Source of the DNA: Hermodice carunculata
Taxonomy: Eukaryota > Annelida > Polychaeta > Eunicida > Amphinomidae
Reading direction: 5' to 3'
Assembly (NCBI GenBank): GCA_964020975.1
Contig: OZ026629.1
Span: 45,868,961 to 45,932,960, forward strand
Length of the DNA: 64,000 bases
Part shown: positions 1-63,652 of the stretch, piece by piece
How positions within the stretch are numbered: position 1 is the first letter of the stretch
Layout of the letters: every line of letters begins with the position of its first letter
Notes under the pieces: model-generated
Seen by the model: the letters and a program-made list of their open reading frames with translations, nothing else
What the model was told of the DNA's origin: nothing
Database searches by the model: none
Position numbers and translations under genes: made by a program

Positions 1-319
1 TTTTGCAGTTACTAGATAAGGATATTAAGCTAGAGCTTCTGATGCAACCCACAACAGGGGAAAGGGAATAGCTGTTCGCTTTCATAGTAGACTTTTTTGC
101 AAAGAGATGTGAACAAATGAAAATGTGTACATAACAACAGGTGATAGGAAGGGAATAGAAAATTGCTGTTCTCTTATGTATTGTTGACCTTTTTTTGGCC
201 ACACACATGAACAAATGAAAAAGTGTATTTAACAAGGTGAAAGGGCATCTGCTTTTATGGAGTCTAACATATGAGCAAGAAACAGAGTATTTAATACATA
301 TCATTTGGTAACATGAACT

Positions 320-388
<69 letters not shown>
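320..388. repeat. (CT)n microsatellite
   Basis: About 34 CT units, pure. Confidence 0.95.
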
Positions 389-393
<5 letters not shown>

Positions 394-1521
394 AACTCTA
401 CTTCCTCAGCTTTATGTATAAAGTGATACCTGCTATTTAAGACCATTTTTACTGCCAGCAAAGTGGTCTTTAGCTACTGTTTAACATACATGTGTATTTA
501 ACAGAGGAGTACAGTAAGGGCTCTCCAAAGAGTGGTCTTTAAACTATGTGATTGTATACTGGAGGTGTTCGTAAGAACAGGTACCGCTGTGAGAACAAAA
601 TACAAAGTGCTTGTTGCTTATATTGAAAATAATTTATTGTAATCTCTCATTGTGCACAACCACTTAAAAGAGACAAAATTTATTAGAAAGTAATCAGTAT
701 AGTTTTAACAAAACAGAAAGCCTTGATTTAGTGATTCTTGTCCAAGTTCACACCCACAGGTCAATAATCATGATGACAAAACTAAGAAGTTATAAACAGT
801 GTGTTTTTTAGTTATATACATATTTTTTTATATTCAATAATCATTTCCCCTTATTTGAGCCACAGCAAGTTTCTTACAGTATGATTACCCTGCACACGAT
901 GAAAAAGGTGAACAGCAATATAACATGAAAGGACCATAATACAGGAAACACTTTATATGTTTGTGTGTGTCTGTGTGCCTTTTTTAATTATTTAGCCACC
1001 ACAAACAAAAGTATCATCATGCCGCTTGTGGTTAGTACAAGATGAAAAAGAATAACGAAACCAAGAACTGCTCATCACTGTCACTCTTGAATACATAGAA
1101 TTGATGCACAAGTACCACACAAAGAATGCTGAAGAATTCTCTTTCCTCAAGCTGAAACATCACAGTCCAGTTGATTGGTCTGTAGCCTGATGCAAGGCCT
1201 TGTCCACAGCAGTTTACATTTTACGTCTTCCTCTATATGCGAAACCAGAACTGCTGTGGTATGACTCGGCAATAGTTTGATCACAGGTGTGGATGGATTC
1301 CTGTATACAAAAGTTGGTGCTGAATCCAGTCTACGGGTGTCAAACACACATACAATAGTGGAACCAGATCAAATGACACTCCATCATGTACTTGTCTATC
1401 TGCAAAGGATCTTTACTATTTGGTTATGTAGGAGTTTGGCAATTTGCACAAAGTTTTCGATCGGCGATCACTAATTAATGATGCCCCTTAATATCATTAA
1501 TCCAGAACTTTTGTTTACAAG

Positions 1522-1681
1522 GGTGAAACCTTGTTATAAATGAATCCATCTGTCCTCGACAAAAATGAGTCAGATAAATGAATCAAAATAGCAAACAAAT
1601 TGTTTTTAAGTCCTTCAAAAGGTCTACTTTTAAGTAAATATATCAGATATTGGATGTGTCTTTTTCAATGCGGTTTCACTG
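1522..1681. mobile_element. TA-flanked MITE, diverged copy
   Basis: GGTGAAACCTTGTTATAAAT at the left and GCGGTTTCACTG followed by TA at the right resemble the 15773 family. The interior is diverged. Confidence 0.55.
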
Positions 1682-2513
1682 TAATTGATATTTCCATGTG
1701 CATTAATTATCAAAGTTATACAAGTACTCAACACTTAGTCAATAAACATAAAAATCTCAGACAAAGTCCCCCAACAATGATCTTAATCCTAGAAAATCTC
1801 AAAGCCATTGATTAATGCTGCATTGTGAATATACAAGCACGTATACCATCTTAGACAAGGATTAATTCTGCATTATTGTGAATATACAAGAACCATCAGG
1901 GATTCTAAGCTACAAATGATACCATTCCATATCTACCCTTTCCTGAGTTTGCATTATATACCACAAGGTGTGAAACAATGATATTGACCCTAAAGTGCAT
2001 ACACCTTTACCTGTCTCCAGCACTGTCAAATCAAATTGAAATATTGCATTCAATAATTTGTTTGATTTCTTTCCCACCTAATTATACACAAATGGACTTA
2101 AACCACAAGACATCAACTACAATCTGCAATGAAAATCTGTTGATATACAATGTGATCTCTATGCAGTAGTGAGGAGATTTATGAACAAACTTGGTGTATA
2201 CATTCTGTGGGGGACAACAAAATGAAACTGAAAGAAAGTTGGCAGACAAGCCAGTGAAGTCTAGGATACAGTTATGGCATGGCATCTCATTCAACTCGTA
2301 CATGCGTGCTCCCCTAATGCTGAAATCTAGTTCCCATAATTTAAATGCATGTATAGCCAACAACCTTATTGTCACCAGTCCCTCACAGTGACCAAAAGCA
2401 TACATACATATATATACAATGCTGTGCAAAAATTACATCTTCAAGGCAAGCGCTGTGCTAACTTAAAACTCCATCCATACAATAACAGTTTAAACTCCCA
2501 TTTATATCATTTA

Positions 2514-2687
2514 CAGTAGTACCTGCTGTATGTGACCGCCACTCCTGTAAACACAAAGTGGTCACATACAACAGGTGATATTTCATTGCAGGTCAATTTG
2601 CCAAGAAACTCCCATTTACTGATAGTGTGGCTGTAAAAAGGCACGTGGGCCTTTCACGGCAGTGGCCACATACAGCAGGTGCCACTG
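2514..2687. mobile_element. TA-flanked MITE (CAGT ends)
   Basis: Starts CAGTAGTACCTGCTGTATGT and ends ACATACAGCAGGTGCCACTG, an inverted repeat of about 25 bp, with TA just outside each end. CAGT termini and TA duplication suggest mobilisation by a Tc1/mariner-type transposase. About 174 bp, non-coding. Confidence 0.82.
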
Positions 2688-3379
2688 TAATTGCAATTAC
2701 ACGTCAGCAAAGCAAATGTCATGTAAAATCAATTGCAACATTATGTCCTCATCAGTGAAGGCATTTTGTGATTTGTTAAAACTGTTTAAATATTTACAAT
2801 CATGACGGACACACAATAACCTGATCAAGTATTTGGTGCTTCTATTCCTCCCGATAAATGACAAAGAATTCATATATAACGCGCCTACATTCCTGCAACA
2901 GGTTGGATAAAACACAAAGGGCGATTGTCAGTAGAAACAAAGCCAAGTCCAAAATTCCTGTGGCTTTTCATGACACTACATGCACAAAATGAAACAGGAA
3001 ACAGAGCACCGGGATAACCATAATGTATCCAATTTGCAGAGCAGCTGTTCAACAGACCATCTTGGGTAAGGCATAACCCTGGTGACTCACTTACAAATTA
3101 CAAATAGTAACACAAAATGATGTTTAGCAAGCACATGGAGGACATACAGCAGTGTTGCTTGGGGACTGTTCATTACAAGCTAATATTTTCAGATTTGTAC
3201 CATTGTTAAGTTCCATGTGATGCTCTAACTGAAAGGTTAAGTTGAACATATTTGCAGTATATTATAACAACCCATGATTCTTCTGTTGCCATGCAGCCTG
3301 TATGGTCATTTCAACCTGCTCTGTCAAAGGGTGTTTTCACAAAAAGAAAGATTAATAATACATGATCTGCTCTTTTTAA

Positions 3380-3605
3380 CCCTTTCCCCCTTGAATTGAG
3401 TCCCTGTCAACAGCTTTCCTTGGCATGCCAAGCAAAGCTGTTGACCTGGGGACATTATCTTGACAGGTCTTGTCTACAATTCTCAGTCAAATTGTTTTTT
3501 GTTACTGTTGAAATTAGTTGAAAACTCTGAAGCAGATGACATTTGACCAGCTGGTTTTGGCCGGTTTCGGGGGGGGGTGGGGGGGGGGGAGGGGGGGAAG
3601 AGTTT
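3380..3605. mobile_element. piggyBac-like MITE, right end degraded
   Basis: Begins TTAA-CCCTTTCCCCC at 3376-3390 and shares the interior (CTTTCCTTGGCATGCC, AGCTGTTGACCTGGGG, TTGACCAGC-GGTTTTGG) with the copy at 29967. The right terminus has expanded into a G-rich run (3569-3598), so its TTAA is lost. Confidence 0.8.
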
Positions 3606-4604
3606 ATAATGCACGGTCCTGCTGTTTACCTAATAGTTTTCTGTGCACTGAACTACTTCTAAGCCAAGCTTGTAAATAGATTACACCTCAATTATTCTTT
3701 AAGCAACTCTTCAAATTTTGAAATGCAGACTGAAATTTGCATACCAGAAATGCCAAGCAATATGGCTGTAAAAATATAGCTAAACAGATGGAGCTATTCT
3801 ACAAATGTTGCTTTCAAAACAAAATCAGTGATTGACTGTACAAATTCTTAAATTTTATACATGTTATACATGTACACATACACATAACACCCAATATTTA
3901 TATCATGAACACCACATATCAACGAAATAAAATCAAACAGTATGTACAGAACAACTGTAACATGAAGAGTATGACCTTTATGATTTGATACATAGACAGA
4001 CCACAGTAATAACTGTTAACAAAACACAATTATGCAACAGGGTTTTGAAAATTCCGATGTTCATGTCGTCACACACAGTGTTTGAGGACTTTGTGAAATC
4101 ATTTGCATAAATTTTGAAATGAAATCCCTGATGGCGATGAGTGACAAAAATTGGAAAAAAACTCACAGATGAAGGGAAAAAAAATCACAGACTCACCTTG
4201 AAGAAGTCAACCCTCCCCACCCCCAAAACTTGCTCTCCTCCTGACAAAATATACAATTTTCTGGATCCTGTCAAGCATGGCTTATGTAATGCTGACATAA
4301 AACCACTTTGGCTTTGTTAGTTGGGTTTTTGTTCTTTTTTTTTTTTTTTGTTTGTTTGTTTTTGTTTGTTTTTTTTTTGGTGTTATGCTTGCATACAAGG
4401 AAATGTCATGATGGTGCTGCTGTGCTAACAAAAACATCTCTAAATTTCCATGAATCAACATAAATTGTACTAATATAATACATGTATGTACAATTCTTCC
4501 ATTAGTGACTGTATCAGACCATAGACTTGCCGAGATATGTCATGACACACTGTGTGCAAAGTATACCTTGGCTTATTGTTTAACTGTATGTTTTGCCATA
4601 GAAA

Positions 4605-4621
4605 ATATAATATATATATAT

Positions 4622-4660
<39 letters not shown>
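4605..4660. repeat. (AT)n microsatellite
   Basis: Two blocks of TA repeats interrupted by TTTATATG. Confidence 0.9.
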
Positions 4661-4664
<4 letters not shown>

Positions 4665-4756
4665 CTTGTCAAGCTGTCAATGATTAATTATGACACCACT
4701 ACAGTGGCAACTTTTAGTTTTTCTCAGAATCTGCTTTGCAACAAGTCGTACATGTA

Positions 4757-4935
4757 CAGCGAAACCTGTCTTCAAAGACAACCTCTAATGATGACCAAAT
4801 TGTGGTCTCTCAAGACAGGTGGTTTCTCATAGGAGGTACAAATAGCAAGAAAAGTACTAAACCAAGTAAGTTGAAAATTGGTCTTCCAAAGCAAGTGGTT
4901 TCTCATTGGAGTGGCCTCTGAAGACAGGGACTACT
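4757..4935. mobile_element. TA-flanked MITE (CAGC/CACT-type ends)
   Basis: Starts CAGCGAAACCTGTCTTCAAA and ends CTGAAGACAGGGACTACTG, with TA outside each end. Length and layout match the copies at 2514 and 49857, but sequence similarity is limited to the ends. Confidence 0.75.
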
Positions 4936-5710
4936 GTAATCTGAACAGTTTTACATAGTACACACTCACAAGTCACAGAAAACAGCACATGAGAGTACAG
5001 CCCACGCATGTTACAATATTTCCATGCTTGGGCAAAATAAGACCAGTGGACCCTTGATTAGTACCTGTGGAACGGCTCTATTTAGTCTCAACAGATACAC
5101 ATTTCCATTGTATTTGGCAGATAAAATAACCATCCCCTTGGGTTTAGTCTTGTCGCTTGTACTGTACAATCACTTTAACCTTTCTTGTGGTAGAGATACT
5201 CATGTCTCTAGTTTCCTTAATGTCTTGACCACGACACACAGCATGAAGACAAATCTGGCAACCTCTCCATTGTAGTGTATATACTTACAAAGCCACTCTA
5301 CAAGTTTTTAACCATACTTGCACAAACAATCCCAGAAATCAAGTATGTACATGTTAAGCTGAAGATGTTTTAAGTGGGCAAAGGTCAACTCCACAGGTCA
5401 GGTCAAGGTTACTGGGAGCTAGACCATTTCACAACACCTGACCTACTTCACATGATCTTCCACTTTTACATGTACATATGTATCATTCAACAATTAATCA
5501 TAATTGTACCATGCATGTCTGGCATCAAATCAGTGTCAAGTTGACATCTTTGGTGTGTCTAAAGGCAGTAAACCACCATATTCTTCAATAAACCTGCAAC
5601 AAATGGGCAGCATGACATCTGGTACATTTTGTACCCGATACCACACTTACCATATACATAAACACTTTGAACTGCTGAACAATATGGCTGATGTAGAGTT
5701 CCACACTGCC

Positions 5711-5838
5711 TTTTATCATGTATGAACAATTTATATGGCTCATTGTGGCATGCTACAAGTGTATGTGGTGAGCTTGCAGTTCAAGCCAAGTACCTGCTAT
5801 TTACACTCATTTTGAGTAATGTAATCAAATTGAAACCT
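5711..5838. repeat. Dispersed direct duplication, copy 1
   Basis: About 128 bp (TTTTATCATGTATGAACAAT to GATTGAAACCTCC) recurs at 6421-6550 with a few substitutions. The duplicates are about 580 bp apart. Confidence 0.85.
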
Positions 5839-5910
5839 CCATGCGAGCCTCTTTTTGATTTGAAGTAAATTAATAATTTACTTCAAATCAAAAAGAGGCT
5901 GGCATGGAGG
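5837..5910. repeat. Near-perfect palindrome, 37-bp arms
   Basis: The left arm begins CCTCCATGCGAGCCTC and the right arm ends GAGGCTGGCATGGAGG. The arms pair over about 37 bp with one mismatch and almost no loop. It directly follows one copy of the 5711/6421 duplicated segment. Confidence 0.9.
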
Positions 5911-6420
5911 GATGCCCCTGAACTGATGTCTCCACTGGTTGGTGTTTGTGTAAATGCAGGAACTTAACAGAGCTGACAGAATGCAGTGAACAAACTGTCA
6001 CCATAACCTATACTGTATATACGCTATGCACGAAACAAGTTCTCAAGGCACCACACGACTGACATTACACTGTGAACGTGCCTGGATAGTATGCTATGAC
6101 GCATTGCAGTACAGTGCGTGAATACAGTCAGATCCCCACACTGGGACAGTATGCTGGTACATGTCCCTGAAACCATGTGTCCCACTTGGCTCAGTACCAT
6201 AGTATGACACTACCACAAATGAAAAAAAGGCATTAAGAATCTCAAAATGATGATATAATGAAAAAAACACACAAACACAAACAAGCAAAAATTCAATGCC
6301 TTGTTTTTCCATGACATGTACAGGTATGTACAACAATTTAGCAGCAATTCATTTTTTTTAATTGCATTTCTTTTTTTTTTTTTTTTGGTTCATTTTTCAT
6401 TTTATTTCAATTTATTCTAC

Positions 6421-6550
6421 CTTTCATCATGTATGAACAATTTATATGGCTCATTGTGGCATGTTACAACTGTATGCGGCAAGCTTGCAGTTCAAGCCAA
6501 GTACCTGCTATTTACACTCATATTGAGTAATGTAATCAGATTGAAACCTC
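6421..6550. repeat. Dispersed direct duplication, copy 2
   Basis: Second copy of the 5711-5838 segment. It continues straight into an array of degenerate units at 6530-6830. Confidence 0.85.
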
Positions 6551-6830
6551 TGTTTCAGATAACAGCTTGACACCCTTGTTCTGGGTGAAATAAATAGATT
6601 GACAAACTCCTTTTTGAGTAACAATCAGATCGCCACCCTTGCTTTGAGTATTGTAAATCAGCCTGAAACGCTTGTTTTGGTAACATACATGTAATCAGAC
6701 AGACACCCTAATTTCCAGTAATTAAATTAGATCGCCTCCTAATTTGGGGTAATTTAGTTAGACTGCATCCTGATTTCAGGATGGATTTTGGGTAACTTAA
6801 TCAGATTACATCCCTATTTTGAGTAACTTA
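6530..6830. repeat. Degenerate tandem repeat, about 35-45 bp unit
   Basis: Units are built on TTTGAGTAA-TAATCAGAT followed by GACACCCT or GAAACCTC, repeated about seven or eight times with heavy divergence. Confidence 0.7.
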
Positions 6831-7132
6831 GATTGGACAGACTGAAAATTGTGTTTCATACCACAGATGCACACTGGAACTATACCATAAATGTAGTTTT
6901 CACTTGATGGAAAAAAAGAAAGTAGTCAAGACCTTAAAATGTAACCCAAAGCCATTCTACAAGCCTCTGATAAAACTAGAACTAGATTGGACAGACTGAA
7001 AATTGTGCTTCATACCACAGATGCATACTGGAACTATACCATAAATGTAGTTTTCACTTCATGGAAAACGAGAAAGTAGACGTTAAAATGCACCCCAAAG
7101 CCATTCTACAAGCCTCTGATAAAACTAGTACA
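6831..7132. repeat. Tandem duplication, about 154-bp unit
   Basis: GATTGGACAGACTGAAAATT starts at 6831 and again at 6985. The two units run to AAACTAGAAC / AAACTAGTAC and are highly similar, with a small deletion in the second. Confidence 0.85.
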
Positions 7133-7186
7133 TGCAACACCTGGCCTTTAAGACATCCTTTTTACGTGTATTCAAATTACATGTAC

Positions 7187-7708
7187 TGGCAGCAACTCAC
7201 ACCATCCACAACCCAAGTACATCATCCTTCTTTAAATCAGCTTTTAGTTTTGCTATTGGGGTTAATATAATGTAAGTAAATACTTCCTCTCTAAAATTGC
7301 CCCAAGCTATTTTGATACCAATTGTTCAGTACCACAATCAAAATTTTACATTTTTCACAAACTCGCCTCGAATGAAAAAGATTATGTACGAAATTAGTGC
7401 AGCCAGGAAACTATTGAGTGTGTTTAGACACAATAAACACTATATATTGGCAGCAACTCACACCATCCACAACCCAAGTACATCATCCTTCTTTAAATCA
7501 GCTTTTAGTTTTGCTATTGGGGTTAATATAATGTAAGTAAATACTTCCTCTCTAAAATTGCCCCAAGCTATTTTGATACCAATTGTTCAGTACCACAATC
7601 AAAATTTTACATTTTTCACAAACTCGCCTCGAATGAAAAAGATTATGTACGAAATTAGTGCAGCCAGGAAACTATTGAGTGTGTTTAGACACAATAAACA
7701 CTATATAT
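7187..7708. repeat. Apparently identical 261-bp tandem duplication
   Basis: TGGCAGCAACTCACACCATC starts at 7187 and the same base series at 7448, an offset of 261. I saw no difference across the two units. The second runs directly into the long (CT)n tract. It must be very young or kept uniform by gene conversion. Confidence 0.9.
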
Positions 7709-7709
7709 T

Positions 7710-7932
<223 letters not shown>

Positions 7933-10900
7933 TGTGAGTTGTCCTTTGTGAAGTGAGTTAGTAGGTTAAAAAAGGTGCTTGATGGAACTGCCTCAATAGA
8001 AGTTTGTGCATATTCAGTTTGTGCAGATTCCTTTAGCAGATCACTCCAATCAGATCCAACCTGCCTGACAGTTTCTCATATCATTTCTCAGGCCCCTTGT
8101 GCTATTATTTGACCCACATCTTCTTGTGTCCACTTCTGGACCAGCCCTAATGAGGTCCCTCAAAGGAAGGACCACAGTCGATGCCAATCCTTGTAACAGA
8201 ATTATATATGCTGTCAAAGGGGGATGCTTGGTAGGTTTAAAATGATGCTAGTAGAGACAGACTGATCATAAATGATACTGAATAGGCAAGCCACTTTGTC
8301 ATGCAAGACATGAAGTGAACTGCAATACTGCATGCTCCCAGGTGAGCCTTCCACATCACTTCTAATTATCTTGACCCATGAAGGCTGTTTTACGTACACC
8401 CAAGTGTTAATGCTGAGAGAGCAACAGCAAGTTGAAAATTGTCATACAAAGGACCTATACTTACTGCACACAGCTCCCGACTTAGAGCCAGTGTTCTAGA
8501 AAGATTCCTGGTTACATGCACTACAGGCCTACCCGCTGTACGCGTAAGTCTGTACACTACCTGAAGATGGCCCACCTTCATACAACATGAATGCCACAAG
8601 CAAATTCTGCAACTAGTGCCCAGCTGGGCTTGTGCCATTGACACTCTATGTACAAGACATGCTTTGGGTTACAGTTGTCTGAGTACAGATGTAGTTTACA
8701 AAACATAAGATCTGTAGCAGAAGATCTCACAAAAACTCAACAGACTATAAGTATGAGCATAACATTAAACTGCTAGTTACAGTTGTGTAATTTTTACACA
8801 CTTTCTGCGGAAATAAAGGAACTCCTGTTTCAAATCATATCTTTGTCTAATACCATTATCTCTGCACTTTGCCTTGGGTTATACCTATAGTTAAACGTTT
8901 CACAGGGACAGGAGATACTATTACCAGATGTAACCTGACCAGCAGTATGTAGTTACAGTGCTCTAGGACATTCTATCTATTACATATTCAACTCTACACC
9001 CTACATAAGGTCCATGTCAAAACATAAGTGACAGGAACAGAAAGGCACATTGGAGAAACTTCAGCATGTCAAAAGAATGAGGAAAGAGAATGAATCACAG
9101 TTCTGCCTCACTTGGGTGCCATGACCTTGCATAATTATATTTAATGTCCAGCCAATCGCAGCCTCAGATGACCTGGGACTGCAAATGTCGAATAGGAGAG
9201 GTCGCAGTTAACAACTAACTGTACGTGTACTTGACTGAATACACAAAATTCTAGCAGGCTAAAGGTGTGTATTCCTATAAGATTCTAGATTAAAGTAACA
9301 TTCAATACATTGGAATAGTTTTGCAGTAAAAGTTATCAAACTTACAAATGTATTTCAACAATATACAACCATTTAGCACAAGAAATTTGGTGTCTCTGGG
9401 TAGACAGGTTTAAGTTACATGGGTGCAGATTACAATGGAAACTAATGGAAATACACATACCTGGCCCACCTGCCTACACAGCCCTCTACTGAGAACCCAC
9501 ATGAACCAGTTCACCTTGACCTTAACTATTACATGTTTGTGTCCACTTCTCAGCTTCTTGTCTGCTGAACATCAGTGATTGCTTTGAAACCTATGAATAT
9601 CTAAGCTAAATTCACAGTTGAGTTACTCAAGGCTATGTTTATACATGAACACCTGCATGCTTCAACACATATTTACATCTAGCACTAATACAAAGGTAAA
9701 TATAATCCCTCCTGAACAATTCTCATAGTCATGGAACATCTCCACATAAACATACACTTTTCCAAAAGGTTCAATGCACAATAGAAAATAACTAAACTGA
9801 TTTTTGGGGCTATACTTTGCACTAACATATCCATGTGGTGCTCCAGTTTATTGAAGTTTCACATCTTCTTTTGTGACATTTCTGTCAACAAGAATACAAA
9901 GGCTATTTGTCTATGGTCAAGATTTTATTTCCGACCCTTTTTCCTGGACTAAATGCTCAAAAATTCAGATGGAGTTCTCAGCACGAAATAGTGATCCGCA
10001 GAACTCCAGACTATATGAGAAGAAACAAGTAATCTTGGGCAAGCATCGCTGCACGTGTAATTGGATATGCCTCCTGCACGTGGGTGAGGTCACAGTGACT
10101 TAAAAGATACCTTTGCTTTGTAACAGTGTGTCACATTTGACCAAGATTTCACTTTGTGCCAAATTTGAGGTAGATGTTTGAGCATTTGCGAGATGTTACC
10201 ATGGCAAAGTGACTGAAAGGATATCTTGATGAACAGATAAACAACAACATAAACACAAGGCCTTACTCGTGCAGAGGCAGCCGGAGGGAAAAAAAAAGGT
10301 CTGGTTTTACGATGTTGCTTAATGGTATAATTTTCTGTTATAGCCTGGGTCCAAACAGACCTTTGCGATGAACGGAAAGCAAGACCTGCCATATCAGACT
10401 GTTCACTAACATGTTCCCAGTTCTACGATAGATCATTCAATGTAAAAACAAGTTTGAGCTGTACACTGCAGAACAAGTACAGCCAGTGGAAAGACCTCCC
10501 TGTTGACCCCACAATATGTAGTTTGTCCCATTGATACAAGAACCACAGCATACCATGACAGTCAACAGAAACTGGGACTACTCTTCAGCTTTCCAAGTGG
10601 TGCCTCTGTTGTCAGTAAAAGCCACAATTCTTTGGCATATGTACGACCACGGAGCATTCTCTCTCCATGCTGTCCAATTTCTATCTGGGCATCAATGTTA
10701 CGTGTGGATCTCTCCATGTGTAATTAATACCAGTCTCCTGAAGGTGTACAATGTAAGATTTTACACATCAATTGAGAGCTCATGACACTTGAGGGACTTC
10801 TGTAACATTTTACAGAGAATAAATCAATATCACTCCACCCGGAAAATCCTGATCCACAAATAATTTTCTCAAGTGCGGCAATTATCACCACACTTGCCTC

Positions 10901-11685
10901 TATGTTCCATATCCATAAGATTCATTTTAGTATATAGTACACAATGGTACACTAACCATCACACAGTGATCCATTTGTATTGCTGATGTACTGAAAAGTT
11001 GCTTTCAGTGTTTAATCTAAGACGGACTTATATTTTCAGTTTTAGAGGGATTTTGGCCTTAAATCTAATTGGCAAGCTAAGCATGTTTTTGGGGGTTTTT
11101 GTTGTTGTTGTTGTTGTTGTTGATCTCATGCCATACTATCTTAGTGAATTGGAAAAAAGCATTAGTCCATGGCTTTTTCATTGCCTGCATGACAAGACTT
11201 CACCCAGCTGCCCTTTGGCATCTGAAGATCAAACACCAGAGGACATAAAGATTGCAAACTTTATTGGTACACTGTAAGCTGGTACTTTGATCAAGTTTTT
11301 TTTTCTGCAACAAATTATTCTGGTTACAGCAAAATATACATCAACTTTGGCACTAATATGGAATGGGTAACAGATGGATTCTGCACCTACTTCACTTTGT
11401 TATAGCTTTTCAGTTGTTTGGTCCCTGTACCATGTTTCATGCATAAATAGAAATTACTTTGCAACTTAGTATAACTGCAACTTAATCACATGGAATACAG
11501 AATCAATCATAATCTTCACCTGCACTACTCAATTCTTCCAAATCAGTAAAACAATTTACGTGGGAAAGTCTCAGATGAGAAATCTGATGATCTTTATGCT
11601 GCAGTGTCATTTTCTACAATAATATGCACTCTTTCTTTCGCTCATCAAACTGTCTTAATTTTTTTTACATTTCATTTTATTTGTA

Positions 11686-11841
11686 TGTTGAAACCTCATT
11701 ATAATGACACCATTTGTTCCCTGCAAAATGTGTCAGCTATCTGAACGTCTGATAAACGAGTCAACTGTGAATTTGACACAAGTCGCTCAAAGCTTGTACT
11801 GTTAACTGATTGTGTCAGATAGGAGTGCCGGGGTTTCACTG
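11686..11841. mobile_element. TA-flanked MITE, relative of the 15773 copy
   Basis: Shares TCATTATAATGACACCAT and TGTTCCCT with the copy at 15773, and ends GGGTTTCACTG followed by TA. The left terminus has decayed (GTTGAAACCTC). Confidence 0.75.
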
Positions 11842-11965
11842 TATCATTATAAGTGTAGGTTGCATTTGAACATATTATTAAAATTGATGTGTACAATTCG
11901 AAACCAGCAAGATCTTGTCCAGGTGGGAAACAAAAGGAGAACTGGGTACTTTGCTTTCACCTTAA

Positions 11966-12185
11966 CCCTTAAAGTGCTGATCACTGCTATAGTTGTTTTC
12001 TCATTACGGTTAAACTTATAATGGTTAAAAGATTCAAATTCCTCATGAAGATACTTTTCATTCAAATACCAGCAAGCCCAGTCTAGAGCAAGAAGTAGTC
12101 TTAGTCAGCAGTTTTCCTGCATGCAATGCGTGCAAAGTGTCCCGAGGAAAGCTGTTGACTCTGTCTTAAATCAGCACTTTAAGGG
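11966..12185. mobile_element. piggyBac-like MITE, second subfamily
   Basis: A 220-bp element has 16-bp inverted ends CCCTTAAAGTGCTGAT / ATCAGCACTTTAAGGG and TTAA on both outer sides (11962-11965 and 12186-12189). It shares the GAGGAAAGCTGTTGACTC core with the other copies but has different termini. Confidence 0.87.
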
Positions 12186-13764
12186 TTAAAAAGTAATTAT
12201 TTAATATGGGCACATTTTCCACATCTACTGCAACATTGTAATTCAGTTCTCCGTCCACAAACCAGGGACAGCAAGTAGCAAGGTTGTTCTATCATAACCT
12301 TTTTCCACAAGAAGTTAGAAAAAAAAGTGCATGAGACACTTGTCAAAATAGTTTCCTAGTACTTAACTGGAAGTGCATGAAAAGGATACATGCTTGATGT
12401 CCGAAGGCAAATATGATTATATGATAATACCAGAAGTGAACAACCTATGAAAACAAAGTGCCCAGTTGGACTGTGACCTTCAGAGCAACCTGCACTACAA
12501 AGACATTCCACGTCACAGTGACCTGACCACCAGCTGCACTGACCTACATTCAAAGTAATATCGTAGTTGCGTCAGACAACTGTCACTTTATTTGGGCCCA
12601 GAATTAATTTATGCCCGTGCACAAGTTCAACCTGTCGCAATAACCACTTTCTACATAAACATGCCAAGTATGCAAATGTATGCGCAAGGGAGCAGTTGTT
12701 TTCTAGATCAGTTTCATCAGTTTCAGCACACTCTTCTACACAAGTATCTAAGAAGCAAAGAGTTGAGGTAGGATCTGAGGGGTATAATATACTATTTCAA
12801 GTTTTGCCAGTTAATACATCACCTATACATAAAGACTACCTGCGTCATATTCCTATCTATTTGGATCCCCTAATGACAAATGCTGGTGGCAGATATTCTG
12901 TCAGGATTATGATGAAGCAATATGTGCTTCTTCATCCTCTGGCTGAACCAGTGGGCCACTATCTGGGCAAGTTCATTCACTTGCACAACACCTATTCCGT
13001 TTCCTTCAACATCCCCTGCATCTCAGACTCACACCCACTGGTAAAACATCTTATTATTTCCATGGCTACATGCACTGGTCTGTCAGCTAGCAAGTCAACA
13101 CTGTTTTTGGGGGGCATTCTAGTTTTGCAGCATACAGTCCTACAGATATGTACGTCTGGCTCCTCATTTACATCAGCTTCTGACCCACATGAAGACAATC
13201 TGTATGCCCTCATCACTAAATGCATTTTTAGACAATTCAAAGAGGACACATTTGGCGTGTAAGGTTTCTAGTGCAGATTTCTGTTGCCCACCAGATCCCT
13301 TTCAATGCCACTAAATCTGAACGCAAGTCTCAGTCTTGACAACGATAAATAAAGCAGTTTTTGTGCCATATAATATGTACAGACCTCTTAAATCATCCTT
13401 GCATAACTGTCCCATACCTTGCTCATACGATTTAATGTCCTGCCCTAAATCGTGTCCCACCCGCTTTCTTGCCTTCTGAAACCAGCCAAAACTTCTGGGA
13501 ACCAGTTTGGCCGCTTTACACATTATTCCAATCAATATTACGTGTATTTAACTTTGAAAGTTGTTTGCATCAATACCATGATAGAGAAGACATCTAAACA
13601 CTGCGGGCAGTAATTACGAAGAATAAGGTAAATATCTGGAAAGTTATTGACTGGCATTTTCCACATGAAGCCATATTGGTCATTCCAGAATGAGACACTA
13701 ATGATGACAAAATCACTGTTCCTGTCTGTATTGATGTGGCTCTAAATGACATATGTACATAGTC

Positions 13765-13866
13765 TTAATGGATGCTAATGCTATGCTTTGACAGCGCTCC
13801 ATCGACTTGATGTACACCTTTTTAATGGATGCTAATGCTATGCTTTGACAGCGCTCCATCGACTTG
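13765..13866. repeat. 57-bp tandem duplication in 3' flank
   Basis: TTAATGGATGCTAATGCTAT starts at 13765 and 13822. The repeat runs through GCTCCATCGACTTG in both copies without visible differences. Confidence 0.88.
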
Positions 13867-14383
13867 TGTCATCTCAACACAGACACGTAGTGATAAAATG
13901 TCCTCAATACTGCCGAGTAAAACAATGATCACAGTCGTTGTTTAAGGTAGTCTATGTTGTGACCATGCGCCACCTCTGTGCAGCGCTCACAGCAGGTGCA
14001 CTGTTGCAGTAACAAATTAACCCTCACAACTCCCCCAAATCCCCACCCCCATAACAAATTCTACCCTAATGAATTATCCCTCAAGTTAGAGCTGGTTGAG
14101 CAGGAATGTCATTTCTATGTACAAGATGCTGGTAAAATGCAGATGAGAAAATGAGAACACACTCAAGCCATACTCTCTGAGTAACTTTCTACCACCATTT
14201 CAGTGGCAAGGACTGTCGACTGCAGTCAAATATATATATATATATATACATAGGTATGAACCAGCCTTTAAAACCGCACATACGCACACACACTCAAGTA
14301 AGAAATTAGTCACTCATGAATTGTATACAGTGAAAAAATTAAAATCAAAGTAAGTAGCTGGGAAGAATTGTGTTGGCGTATTG

Positions 14384-63652
<49,269 letters not shown>

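Noticed and set aside
12567-13262. 231-codon plus-strand open frame beginning MRQTTVTLFG
   Set aside because: No recognisable domain, ordinary local composition, and position in the likely 3' UTR or flank antisense to MAN2A. Chance or fragment of non-coding transcript is more likely; a protein search would decide.
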